From DATKWS01 sp035529435 (GTDB lineage: Bacteria; Krumholzibacteriota; Krumholzibacteriia; Krumholzibacteriales; Krumholzibacteriaceae): a stretch of DNA of 35,326 bases. Positions within the stretch are counted from its first letter, which is position 1; each line of letters begins with the position of its first letter. The stretch covers positions 1 to 35,326 of the forward strand of contig DATKWS010000097.1 of assembly GCA_035529435.1 (NCBI GenBank). The letters run 5' to 3'. The position numbers and the translations under genes are program-made. A model generated the notes under the pieces. That model saw only the letters and a list, made by a program, of their open reading frames with translations. It searched no databases and was not told where the DNA came from. This document shows positions 26,306 through 34,304 of this stretch, piece after piece.

Positions 26306-26412
26306 TATTCGCACGCAGCGCAGCGCCGTCGGGCGCCCGCGCGAGCGGCGATCGAGCGGGGTGCGTGGTGCCGCGGCGGACGCACCTGGACGCCGGAGGT
26401 GGTTTCTCTTAC

Positions 26413-26450
26413 GAGCCGGGTGTCCCGTTCGGGGCCCCGGCTCGGTCTTT
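26413..26450 (+). terminator. Probable terminator after gdhA
   Basis: GAGCCGGG (26413-26420) pairs with CCCGGCTC (26436-26443), with CCC/GGG pairing inside the loop. The 3' tail is GGTCTTT, a short T run. It is about 107 bases past the gdhA stop. The intervening sequence holds nothing I recognise. Confidence 0.5.
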
Positions 26451-26531
26451 GTATGGAACAAAGTTGCCCTGGAAACAGTATACATAAGTGGTTATCTTGA
26501 AAGGAGGGATGAAGATGATGGGAGGTGTGCG

Positions 26532-27101
26532 ATGGTCAAGAAACACCTGTTCATTCCAGTCGTAATTTCTCTCGTTGCGGCAGCTTTTATAACCATATCG
26601 CTTCTCGTTTTCTTCACCAGGGGCAAACCATCGCTGATCAGGAAAAAGCTCAGGATCGGGGCCATTCTCATCTACCTCACCGGCCTCGTATCGTGTGACC
26701 TGATCGACGGGAAAAAGAGCCGTCCAACCTGCTACGTTCCCCTCCCCCCGCCCAACGAGTTTCATATCGTTGAGCCGAGCCCCGGCAGATACGGCATCGA
26801 CATCGATCTCACCTCCGGCAACCTCCTGAAGGGCATCATCGAGCGGCGTGAAGGAGAAGAATTCTCCTTCCGGATCGAGGACGATACTGCACTCGAGCGG
26901 CAGAGGAACGATCTCTTTGCGCTCGATGGTGCGTTCGACGAGTACGCCGAGGATTTCGAGTTGACGATCGAGGGGGATCTCGCGACGGGCACGTACTACA
27001 TCCACTTCTTCGATGTCGGGGCCGCGGATCAGTCGTCCGGTTGTGAGCGGTGCAAGGCTTCATATCGGCTCAACGTCACGAATCAAGGAACGGAGCGCTG
27101 A
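26532..27101 (+). CDS. Membrane-anchored protein of unknown function, upstream of a SPASM enzyme
   Basis: 189 aa from ATG 26532 with GGGAGG at 26520-26525; the frame continues upstream without a better start. It has two hydrophobic segments, residues 7-28 and 42-54. The second follows a basic run (IRKKLR) and ends GLVSC, which looks like a lipobox at Cys55. Residues 65-189 would be extracytoplasmic: a Pro-rich CYVPLPPPNEF, then alternating beta-strand-like stretches (YGIDIDLTSGNLLKGII, FSFRIEDD, FELTIEGDLATGTYYIHFF) and a C-terminal CERC pair (171, 174). The family is not recognised. It abuts the radical SAM/SPASM gene with no intergenic base, so it may be that enzyme's substrate, partner or transport companion. 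That role is inference only. Confidence 0.75.
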   Translation: MVKKHLFIPVVISLVAAAFITISLLVFFTRGKPSLIRKKLRIGAILIYLTGLVSCDLIDGKKSRPTCYVPLPPPNEFHIVEPSPGRYGIDIDLTSGNLLKGIIERREGEEFSFRIEDDTALERQRNDLFALDGAFDEYAEDFELTIEGDLATGTYYIHFFDVGAADQSSGCERCKASYRLNVTNQGTER

Positions 27102-28118
27102 TTGAAGCCGAGTTTACCCTATATCATTTTCGAGGCGTCGACGGACTGCAACCTGAACTGCCGGTTCTGCTACAACGTGTGGAAGCGGCCGGGGGTGCGT
27201 CACCCGGCGAGCGGCACGTACCGCCAGGCGATACGGGCGCTGAAGAAACTGTTCAGTATCGCTGATGTCGGGCATGTGACGATGTCCGGGGGTGAGCCGT
27301 TTCTCTGCGAGCGTTTCGCCGAGATCGTTCTCTACTGCCGGATCAAGGGCAAGGCCGTCACCGTGGTGAGCAACGGTAACGCGGCCGTGCGGAACGATTA
27401 CGAGGCGCTCGTCGAACTCGGCGTCGACCTCTTCGAGTTCCCGCTGCATTCGGCCGATGCCCGCATACACGATCTTCTCACCGGAGTCAACGGATCGTGG
27501 CGCAAGGCGCTCCGATCGATCATGGACGTGAAGTCCCTCGGCGGCGATGTCGTCGTCGTCTGCGTGATCACGAAGCACAACGTGGCATGCGTCGAGGAGA
27601 CGCTGCGTTTTCTCCACGGCATAGGCATCAGGCGTGTCATGTTGAACCGGTACAATATCGGCGGTGCCGGGCTGCGGGATTCGGGGGGGCTGCTCGCCGG
27701 TAGACGGGCGCTGCGCGGGGCGTTTCGCGCGGCCGACGAGGTGGCCGGGTCCCTCGCCGGGCTCGACATCACATCCAATGTCTGCACACCGTTCTGCATC
27801 CTGAATCCGGCGAACTACCGGCATATCCGCATGTCGGCGTGTCACCCCGAGCGCACCGAACGCCCGTTCACCCTCGATGCAGTAGGGAATCTCCGTTTCT
27901 GCAACCACTCCCCCGTCGTTATAGGGAATATCTTCGAGGACCGGCTCGAGGATACACTCGCATCGCGGTACCTCGAGCAGTGGCGGTGCACCGTTCCCGG
28001 CTACTGCGCGGAATGCGACCTGTACAAGAAATGTTACGGCGGGTGCCGGGCCGCCTCCGAGCAGGTGGGCCTTTCCCTCTACCAGCCCGATCCCATTCTG
28101 TATGGCATTCCCCGGTGA
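27102..28118 (+). CDS. Radical SAM/SPASM domain protein
   Basis: 338 aa, TTG at 27102 immediately after the previous TGA, with GGAG a few bases upstream. The radical SAM core has CNLNCRFC (Cys16, 20, 23; C-x3-C-x2-C), and the MSGGEPFLC and VVSNGN motifs. The C-terminal SPASM-type region matches C-x14-G-x4-C and then C-x2-C-x5-C-x3-C (CAECDLYKKCYGGC). The final Cys of the usual SPASM set is absent, because no Cys follows CRAAS. Such enzymes modify peptides or proteins (thioether or C-C links) or act as anSME-type oxidases of cysteine or serine. No short precursor peptide is seen next to it; the adjacent gene encodes a 189-aa anchored protein. Substrate unknown. Confidence 0.9.
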   Translation: MKPSLPYIIFEASTDCNLNCRFCYNVWKRPGVRHPASGTYRQAIRALKKLFSIADVGHVTMSGGEPFLCERFAEIVLYCRIKGKAVTVVSNGNAAVRNDYEALVELGVDLFEFPLHSADARIHDLLTGVNGSWRKALRSIMDVKSLGGDVVVVCVITKHNVACVEETLRFLHGIGIRRVMLNRYNIGGAGLRDSGGLLAGRRALRGAFRAADEVAGSLAGLDITSNVCTPFCILNPANYRHIRMSACHPERTERPFTLDAVGNLRFCNHSPVVIGNIFEDRLEDTLASRYLEQWRCTVPGYCAECDLYKKCYGGCRAASEQVGLSLYQPDPILYGIPR

Positions 28119-28239
28119 ATAGTGATATACACAATGGGCGTGATGAGCGCAGCCGACGATCCGTGCCGCCGGCGCCAAAGACGCCGTTGAGCGCGTACTT
28201 CGAGGATGCATGTTCGGGGGACGATCCGGGGAGCGTCCG

Positions 28240-29916
28240 ATGCACGAAACGAAGGTGCCGCGGGGGGAGCGTGTCGCCGCAATGGCGACCAACGTACTGC
28301 TGGCCGCGGTGGCGGCGCTTCTTCTCATCTTCGCCCTCGCCGGCGGTCTCGAGCGTATCATTTCGATCATTCCCGATGACGCGGCATACTACCTCGGTAT
28401 CGCCGAGAACGTGGCGCGTGGAGCCGGAGAGACCTTCGACGGTGTGAACGCGACCAACGGTTACCAGCCGCTGTGGCTGTACCTCCTCTCGGCCCTGTAC
28501 CGCCTGCATACCGCCGCGCCCGGGACGATGCTCAGGGCCGTACTGGTCCTTCAGGCGATCCTTCTCATCGTGGCGTCCGTCCTGCTATACCGGTGGTGCG
28601 TGCGGTTCATCCCGCGGCGCGTCATACTGCCCGTCGCGATCCTTTTTCTCGTATTCGTCGCGGTGCCCGCCGTGAACGGGATGGAGTCGGCTATCCTCGT
28701 GACCATGCTCACCCTGCTCATCGTGCTGGGATGGAAGGTGGGTGTGACGGGGCCGTCCTCCTTCGCGATGGATCTTCTCTTCGGCATGGTGACCGGCCTC
28801 GTCGTGCTCGCGCGTCTCGACATGGTATTTCTCCCGGCCGTCGTGTGCGCGCTGTGCCTGTGGCGGGCGATAGCGGGGCGGGCGGACCGGATCGCGTACA
28901 TACGGAAGGCCGTGGCGGCCGGTCTCGGTACGGCTTTGATCGTCGCGCCGTACCTGATAAGGAATTACCTCGTGTACGGCGCAGTGATGCCGATCAGCGG
29001 AGCATTGAAATCGTCATTCCCGCATGCATCCCCGTCGGGGTATGCATTCTCGCGATTGGGAACCGGTGAGCGCGCGGCCGTCCTCGTCGCCGTGCTGTAC
29101 CTCGCCTGGGCGGTATTGAAGGCCGGACGGGTGGGGGCGGCGAAACGACACCGGCGGGGGGCGCGGGATAGGGATGAAGCGGCGGGCCCCCGGGCAGGAG
29201 CGGGCGCACCGGGCCTCGACTATTTCGAATTGACCGTGGCGGTGCTGTCCGCAACGGTCGTCCTGCACGTGCTCCATACGGTTCTCTTTATGAAGTGGGC
29301 GATATTCAAGTGGCATTTTCTCGTCTACCTGTACACGGCCGCGCTGGCCCTCTGCGTGCCTGCGGCGCGGCTTTTCAGGCGCGAATCGCCGGTGCCGTAC
29401 CGGACGGCGTACTGGGTGGGCGTCGCCATGCTCGCCGGGTTATGCGGTTTTTTCGTGGCCGAACGCTACGGCAACCGGTCGACCGCCGTGTGGGGCGTCG
29501 CCTCGTACCGGGCGGCATGCTGGGCGCGGGAGCACACCCCACCCGATGCGGTCTTCGCGATGAAGGACGCCGGTTACTTCGGCTACTTCAGCCGGCGCTC
29601 GGTTATCAATCTGGACGGGGTGGTCAACAACAGGGAATACCAGGAGGCGATACGCGAGCGGAAGGTCAACGCGTATCTCGCCGGGATGCATGTCGACTAC
29701 CTCGTGCAGCACGCGTTCTGGGACCGGGACGATATCAATGACGGCACGTACGCGTTCTTTCCGGCGACATACACGAGCCGCCTGTACGGCACGGAGAGCG
29801 ACACGGTGCTGCTCAGGCGTGAATGGGAGGTCTACCGGTCGGAGCCGTACCTCGACGGCCCGTACCGGACCGTTTTTCTCATATGGAAACTGGGGGGGAG
29901 GCGTGATACCGGATAG
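28240..29916 (+). CDS. Polytopic membrane protein, GT-C glycosyltransferase-like
   Basis: 558 aa from ATG 28240, with GGGGAG (28228-28233) six bases upstream; an ATG at 28210 is possible. About ten TM segments. The first periplasmic loop has PDDAAYYLGIAENVARG and later NATNGYQPLWLYLL, the pattern of GT-C enzymes, where an early Asp pair is catalytic and the donor is a lipid-linked sugar. The C-terminal third (about 430-550) is a soluble domain, DAVFAMKDAGYFGYFSRRSVINLDGVVN, common in uncharacterised members. A Gly/Arg/Ala-rich linker lies near 300-330. It probably builds a surface glycan or glycolipid; the sugar is unknown. It overlaps the methyltransferase gene by 14 bases. Confidence 0.8.
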   Translation: MHETKVPRGERVAAMATNVLLAAVAALLLIFALAGGLERIISIIPDDAAYYLGIAENVARGAGETFDGVNATNGYQPLWLYLLSALYRLHTAAPGTMLRAVLVLQAILLIVASVLLYRWCVRFIPRRVILPVAILFLVFVAVPAVNGMESAILVTMLTLLIVLGWKVGVTGPSSFAMDLLFGMVTGLVVLARLDMVFLPAVVCALCLWRAIAGRADRIAYIRKAVAAGLGTALIVAPYLIRNYLVYGAVMPISGALKSSFPHASPSGYAFSRLGTGERAAVLVAVLYLAWAVLKAGRVGAAKRHRRGARDRDEAAGPRAGAGAPGLDYFELTVAVLSATVVLHVLHTVLFMKWAIFKWHFLVYLYTAALALCVPAARLFRRESPVPYRTAYWVGVAMLAGLCGFFVAERYGNRSTAVWGVASYRAACWAREHTPPDAVFAMKDAGYFGYFSRRSVINLDGVVNNREYQEAIRERKVNAYLAGMHVDYLVQHAFWDRDDINDGTYAFFPATYTSRLYGTESDTVLLRREWEVYRSEPYLDGPYRTVFLIWKLGGRRDTG

Positions 29917-30880
29917 CGCGGCGCGGGTGGTGTTCGATGATCGCGGTGATCGGCGGGTGGTGACGGTATCGGGCCCGCACATGGACATGTGCGGCCTCCG
30001 CGACGACACGGAGACGTTCGAGACGCGCTTCAGCATGGAGTTTCTCGAGCTCCTCCTCGCGCTCAAGGGGCCGGTCTATTTCAAGGATGAGATCAACCGT
30101 TCCGAGGCGCCCGCGTACATCGAGGAGCCGATGCGGGAGATGATGCGGCCCATCGTGGCGCTCGACGGCGCGTCGATCATGGACTTCGGATGCGGCGCCG
30201 GCGGCTCGTCCGTCTGCCTCGGCCGGCTCGGCGCAACCGAGGTGCACGGTGTCGAGATCGACGGCGGGCTCGCGCGGCTGGCGCGCCTCCGGGTGCGTGA
30301 CAGCGGCTTCGAGGATGCGATCACGGTGCACCACTTCGAGCGCACCGACCCGCTGCCGTTCGATGACGGCGGATTCGATATCGTGATCTGCAACGCGGTC
30401 CTCGAGCACATACATCCGCGGATGCGGGGCGCGCACCTCGGGGAGATGTGGCGTGTGTTGAAGCGCGGGGGATTTCTCTTCGTCTTCGAGACGCCCAACC
30501 GTATCTGGCCGATCGACGGCCACACGACGGGGCTTCCGTTCGTTCCGTACCTGCCGGTCGGGCTCGCCAGGCGGTACGCGATTCTGTTCTCGCGCCGCGT
30601 CGGCCGGGATGACAGCGTGGAGGACCTGATAGACCGCGGAATACGGGGCGTCACGTACCGGGAGATCAAGCGGCGGCTCCCAGGGTGCGCATACGTACCG
30701 AACAATGACATCGCCCGGTATTTCGGGAGCGCGCCGGCCGGCGAATCGCCGCTCAGGCGCTCTGCCAAGGCGGCGGCGCGCGCGGGATATACGATACTCG
30801 AGGCGACGGCGTGCCGGGTGCTCCGCGTTCCCGTGGCCGCGCTGCTGCCGCGGCTGTCGCTCTGTTTCAGGAAGGGGTGA
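29903..30880 (+). CDS. Class I SAM-dependent methyltransferase
   Basis: 325 aa from GTG 29903, inside the end of the previous gene. The frame is open further upstream only as a shadow. A purine-rich run (TGGGGGGGAGG) precedes the start but is almost in contact with it, so the start is not certain. About 75 N-terminal residues are of unknown type. The methyltransferase domain has motif I IMDFGCGAGGSSV, acidic VHGVEIDG, VICNAVLEHIHPRM and MWRVLKRGGFLFVFETPN. The C-terminal 100 residues end in a hydrophobic or aromatic stretch. Probably a small molecule, lipid or glycan methylase. Pairing with the GT-C gene suggests joint action in the envelope (inference). Confidence 0.85.
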   Translation: MIPDSAARVVFDDRGDRRVVTVSGPHMDMCGLRDDTETFETRFSMEFLELLLALKGPVYFKDEINRSEAPAYIEEPMREMMRPIVALDGASIMDFGCGAGGSSVCLGRLGATEVHGVEIDGGLARLARLRVRDSGFEDAITVHHFERTDPLPFDDGGFDIVICNAVLEHIHPRMRGAHLGEMWRVLKRGGFLFVFETPNRIWPIDGHTTGLPFVPYLPVGLARRYAILFSRRVGRDDSVEDLIDRGIRGVTYREIKRRLPGCAYVPNNDIARYFGSAPAGESPLRRSAKAAARAGYTILEATACRVLRVPVAALLPRLSLCFRKG

Positions 30881-30885
30881 GATCG

Positions 30886-30951
30886 ATGCTCCGGTATTTC
30901 ATATCGGTGGTGCTGCTCGTCGCCGCCGCTGGGGTGAGCGTTACGTTTTAA
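30886..30951 (+). pseudogene. 21-codon remnant at a segment boundary
   Basis: ATG at 30886 with AAGGGG upstream gives a 21-residue peptide, MLRYFISVVLLVAAAGVSVTF, then TAA. It looks like a signal or membrane anchor at the start of a longer gene. Immediately after it (from about 30945) the sequence becomes AT-rich and no reading frame continues. It may be the 5' stub of a gene cut by insertion of the restriction segment, or a real short membrane peptide. Confidence 0.4.
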
Positions 30952-30989
30952 AATTAAAGTATCATCGGGCCATTGCTGGAGCAGGGATA

Positions 30990-31319
30990 TTACAGGTGCC
31001 GCTCAATTCTGTTTTTCCACTTCTCCCAGCCAGGCACGTGGACGGACATGAGGCTCTTGAAGAGCCGGCCGTGGTTGGGAATGCGAAGGTGAAGCAGCTC
31101 GTGGACGATCACATACTCCTGAAATCCCGCTTCCTCCGCGAGGAGGTCCTCGCTGAAGCTGATCCATTTTCCCGGAGAGCACGAAGCCCATTTGCTCCGC
31201 ATTCTCTGAACGCGAATCTGCGCCGGCGTCACATTGAGGCGCTTGGCCCACTCGCGGACCCACTCTTTGAATTCATACTTTTCACGGATGGGTCTCCGCG
31301 CTCCGCTTCGGCTTTTCAT
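30990..31319 (-). CDS. YgjP-like (M48 family) metallopeptidase domain protein
   Basis: 109 aa, starting in the ATGA shared with the hsdR stop. It contains HELLHLRIPNHGRLF, the zinc HExxH motif with the third His, and the SCSPG and KWASCS region of the YgjP/DUF45 family. It matches the C-terminal half of full-length YgjP. The short form is often found next to type I restriction genes, which is the setting here. The role in restriction is not established. The start is set by the overlap with hsdR and could lie further upstream only inside hsdR. Ends 39 bases from the 21-codon remnant, with no feature between them. Confidence 0.83.
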   Translation of the reverse strand: MKSRSGARRPIREKYEFKEWVREWAKRLNVTPAQIRVQRMRSKWASCSPGKWISFSEDLLAEEAGFQEYVIVHELLHLRIPNHGRLFKSLMSVHVPGWEKWKNRIERHL

Positions 31320-34228
31320 TTTGTCTCCACCCGGAGCAGTTTCTCGGCCACCTGTATCATGCCTTCCGTGCCGACGAGGGGCAGAAGCACTCTGTAGAGC
31401 TCGGCCTTTAGCTGACGGAACTCCGCAACGTTTTCCCGGTGGTTCGGGAACCGGTCGAAGACGGCCCGGATGAAGGTTGCGGTTCTCTCGGGCTGAACGA
31501 TGCCCTCCTGCTTCAGCGTCCAGAAGAAGGAGAAGGTCGCCGCGTCGAAGCCCATCTCATCCTGCCGCCGCCGCGCCTCGACGATCTCCCGTATCAGAGC
31601 CTCGATTTTCCTCAGAGCGTGTTCGGTCGTGATCTGGCGCTCGTCGTACGCCTCCATGATCGCTTCCGCCCTGTCGCCGATCGGCCTGAGGTACGGATTC
31701 GCATCCGCTTCGTCAATCACGGTTTTCCTCACGCTGTTTACTAGATTGATGACCTTGGACGTGTCAGACCGGCTGTTTTCCCTGATCGCCTCGAGCGTCT
31801 TCTCGTCGATCTTCACGATCGACAGCGTCGCGTCCAGCCCGTAACTTACGGCCTGCTCCCGAACCAGTTTCTCCGTTTTCCGGGCAATGTCGCCGTAGAG
31901 GGTCGCTCCCTTCTGGAATGCAACCCGGATAATCTGGTAGAGCAGCGACAGACATCCGAAATACTCGACATAATCGCGCAGATCGGGCGAAGGAGAGAGG
32001 ATCTCGTAGAGCGTCTCGACCTGCTTGTAGACCTTGTAGAACGCTTCGCGCTTCTCCTGATCGGCGAACTGCTCTATCGCCCGTTCGACGGTTTTGTCGT
32101 CGACCGGTCCCCTGCATAGCTCGAGATATTCCCGGGCGGGTCCGGCCATGAGCTCCCGGAACGTGGCGAGAAGCATCTCGATATCCTCGATCACGCCGCT
32201 CACGACGTCCGAGTCGAAGGCAAGCGCCTTCTCCAGCTTCTCGAATACGCCGACGAAATCAACGACCAGCCCGCAGGCTTTCGGTGTTCCGCCGTCCCGT
32301 TCATACGGCCGGTTGACCCTGGCGATCGCCTGGAGGAGGACGTGATCGCGCATCGGCTTGTCGAGATACATGCAGTAGAGAATGGGGGCGTCGAAGCCCG
32401 TGAGAAGCTTATCGGTGACGATGAATATCTTCGGCAGGGTATCGACCCTCGGGAAGAGCTTCCGCGCCTTCTTCTCCGCATCGGGTGAAACCTGATGCTT
32501 GTACACCAACGGGTACTTCTCACTGTCGTGCCGAGCCGGCGTGTAAATGGGGAGCGAGTACTCCGGCGGCAGCAGTGTATCCAAGGCCTCTTTGTAGAGT
32601 GCGCACGCCTCCCGATCGACGGCGACCAGGAATGCCTTGTACCCCATGGGCTCGACGTTCTCGGTGAAATGCCGGGCGGCGAAAGAGGCCACCTTTCGAA
32701 CGCGATCGTCCGCCTTGAGAAACGTCTTCAGACGCATGGCGTGATCGAGGATTTTGTTCAGCTCATCGACGTCGCTCACGCCCTCAGCCTGGGCGAGATT
32801 CAGGAACTCCTCTTCGAGCTGCTCGCGCGGGACCCTGATCTCGCTGGGCGCGAGCGTGTACTTCAGCGGCACGGTCGTGCCGTCAGCGATGGACTCCGCG
32901 ATGGAGTACTTGTCGAGGTATCCCTGTTCATCCTCCTTGCCGAAGACCTTGAAGGTGCCCTTCCCGTATGCGGTTTTATCGATCGGTGTCCCCGTGAAGC
33001 CGATCAATGTCGCCTTGGGCAACGCCCCCAGGAGATAATTACCAAGGTCGCCCCCCGTCGTTCTGTGCGCCTCGTCGACGAGCACGAAGATATTGTCGCG
33101 CGTGCTGATTCCCTTTCGGATGCCATCGAACTTGTGGATCATTGAGATGACGAGCCCCCGGAAATCCGAGGCGAGCAGCTCCCGCAGTTTCCTCTTGCTC
33201 GTGGCGTGCTCGATGCTGATGTCTTGGGCGGACAGCTCGCCCAGGATGCGTTCGACCCATCCCTCGAGTTGGCCTTCGAGCTCGTTCCGGTCGATCATCA
33301 GGATGACCGTGGCTTTCCCGAACGTGTAGCGATCCTGCAGAATCAGCCGCGCCGCCGTGATCATCGTGAAGGTCTTCCCGGAGCCCTGCGTGTGCCAGAT
33401 GAGACCGGTCGTGCGCGCCTTGTCGTCGCACCGCCTCAGGATACGTTCGACGGCGCGCGTCTGATGCTGGCGAAGGACGGTCTTCTGAAGTTCGTCCTCC
33501 TTGTAGAAAAAGAGAATCCACTCCTTGAGCATCTTGAGGAACCTCTCCCGGTCGAAGAAGCGCTTCACCTTGCGCTCGTAGTTTCCCGGCTCCTCATCCC
33601 GCCAGTTGAAGAGATTCTTCCGGTCGAGGTTCCACGTCGCTCCGTACCAGAAGTCGATCAGGTGGGTGATATCGAAGACCTGCGGCGCGGTCAGCATCTC
33701 AGGCGTCTCGCGGTGATACTCCCGAATCTGAATCAAACCTTCTTCGATTCCCTTCGCCCGAGTCGCGCTCTTCGTTTCCACGATCGCAACGGGGATGCCG
33801 TTGATGAGAAACATCACATCGGTGCGGTTCGTATCCTGCCCGTTCGTGTACTGCCATTCGTCGGTGACGTGATAGATATTCCGGTGAGGCGCCGCGTAAT
33901 CGACCACCGTCACATTGCGCTCGCGGTTCTCCGTCTGATCGAAAATGCTCTGCTCCCCACGGAGCCAGGCGAGGATTTCCGCGTTGCCTTCGATGGTATT
34001 CCGCACCGCCTCGATCCGCTGGATTATGTCTCCGGCCTTCTCGCTTGTGATGAGGCCCGGGTTCAGCTCGATGAGCTTTTCCTCCAGAACACGGTTGAAT
34101 AACAATCCGCCTTCGCCTTTGCGAAGCGATAGGGCTTCAGATGGAGGTTTGTACGTCCATCCGACCTCAGCCGCGTAGCGGATGAGAGGGTTCTGGACTG
34201 ATTTTCTTTCTGAGCCGAATGCGGTCAC
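31316..34228 (-). CDS. hsdR: Type I restriction enzyme R subunit (HsdR)
   Basis: 970 aa from GTG 34228 (only weak AGGA upstream). The N-terminal nuclease domain has D137 and ETK (151-153) as the PD-(D/E)xK core, and Q167-x3-Y171. The superfamily 2 translocase has Walker A TQGSGKTF (280-287) and DEAH (385-388), then GFTGTPI and RVNRPYER motifs. The C-terminal helical region interacts with the M subunit. It is the DNA-cleaving and translocating subunit and needs HsdM and HsdS. Neither gene is inside this window, and both may lie to the right. Composition is lower in GC than the left part of the window. It probably forms a transcription unit with the metallopeptidase. Confidence 0.95.
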   Translation of the reverse strand: MTAFGSERKSVQNPLIRYAAEVGWTYKPPSEALSLRKGEGGLLFNRVLEEKLIELNPGLITSEKAGDIIQRIEAVRNTIEGNAEILAWLRGEQSIFDQTENRERNVTVVDYAAPHRNIYHVTDEWQYTNGQDTNRTDVMFLINGIPVAIVETKSATRAKGIEEGLIQIREYHRETPEMLTAPQVFDITHLIDFWYGATWNLDRKNLFNWRDEEPGNYERKVKRFFDRERFLKMLKEWILFFYKEDELQKTVLRQHQTRAVERILRRCDDKARTTGLIWHTQGSGKTFTMITAARLILQDRYTFGKATVILMIDRNELEGQLEGWVERILGELSAQDISIEHATSKRKLRELLASDFRGLVISMIHKFDGIRKGISTRDNIFVLVDEAHRTTGGDLGNYLLGALPKATLIGFTGTPIDKTAYGKGTFKVFGKEDEQGYLDKYSIAESIADGTTVPLKYTLAPSEIRVPREQLEEEFLNLAQAEGVSDVDELNKILDHAMRLKTFLKADDRVRKVASFAARHFTENVEPMGYKAFLVAVDREACALYKEALDTLLPPEYSLPIYTPARHDSEKYPLVYKHQVSPDAEKKARKLFPRVDTLPKIFIVTDKLLTGFDAPILYCMYLDKPMRDHVLLQAIARVNRPYERDGGTPKACGLVVDFVGVFEKLEKALAFDSDVVSGVIEDIEMLLATFRELMAGPAREYLELCRGPVDDKTVERAIEQFADQEKREAFYKVYKQVETLYEILSPSPDLRDYVEYFGCLSLLYQIIRVAFQKGATLYGDIARKTEKLVREQAVSYGLDATLSIVKIDEKTLEAIRENSRSDTSKVINLVNSVRKTVIDEADANPYLRPIGDRAEAIMEAYDERQITTEHALRKIEALIREIVEARRRQDEMGFDAATFSFFWTLKQEGIVQPERTATFIRAVFDRFPNHRENVAEFRQLKAELYRVLLPLVGTEGMIQVAEKLLRVETK

Positions 34229-34304
34229 GGCAACACATCCTGGATTATTACTGTTTATTCATTTTTCCGTAGTCGTAGACCCGGAGTGGTGATATAGTAT
34301 CAGC

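Noticed and set aside
28135..28191. 18-codon frame between the SPASM and GT-C genes as a precursor peptide
   Set aside because: No ribosome site, Arg-rich random look, and only one Cys.
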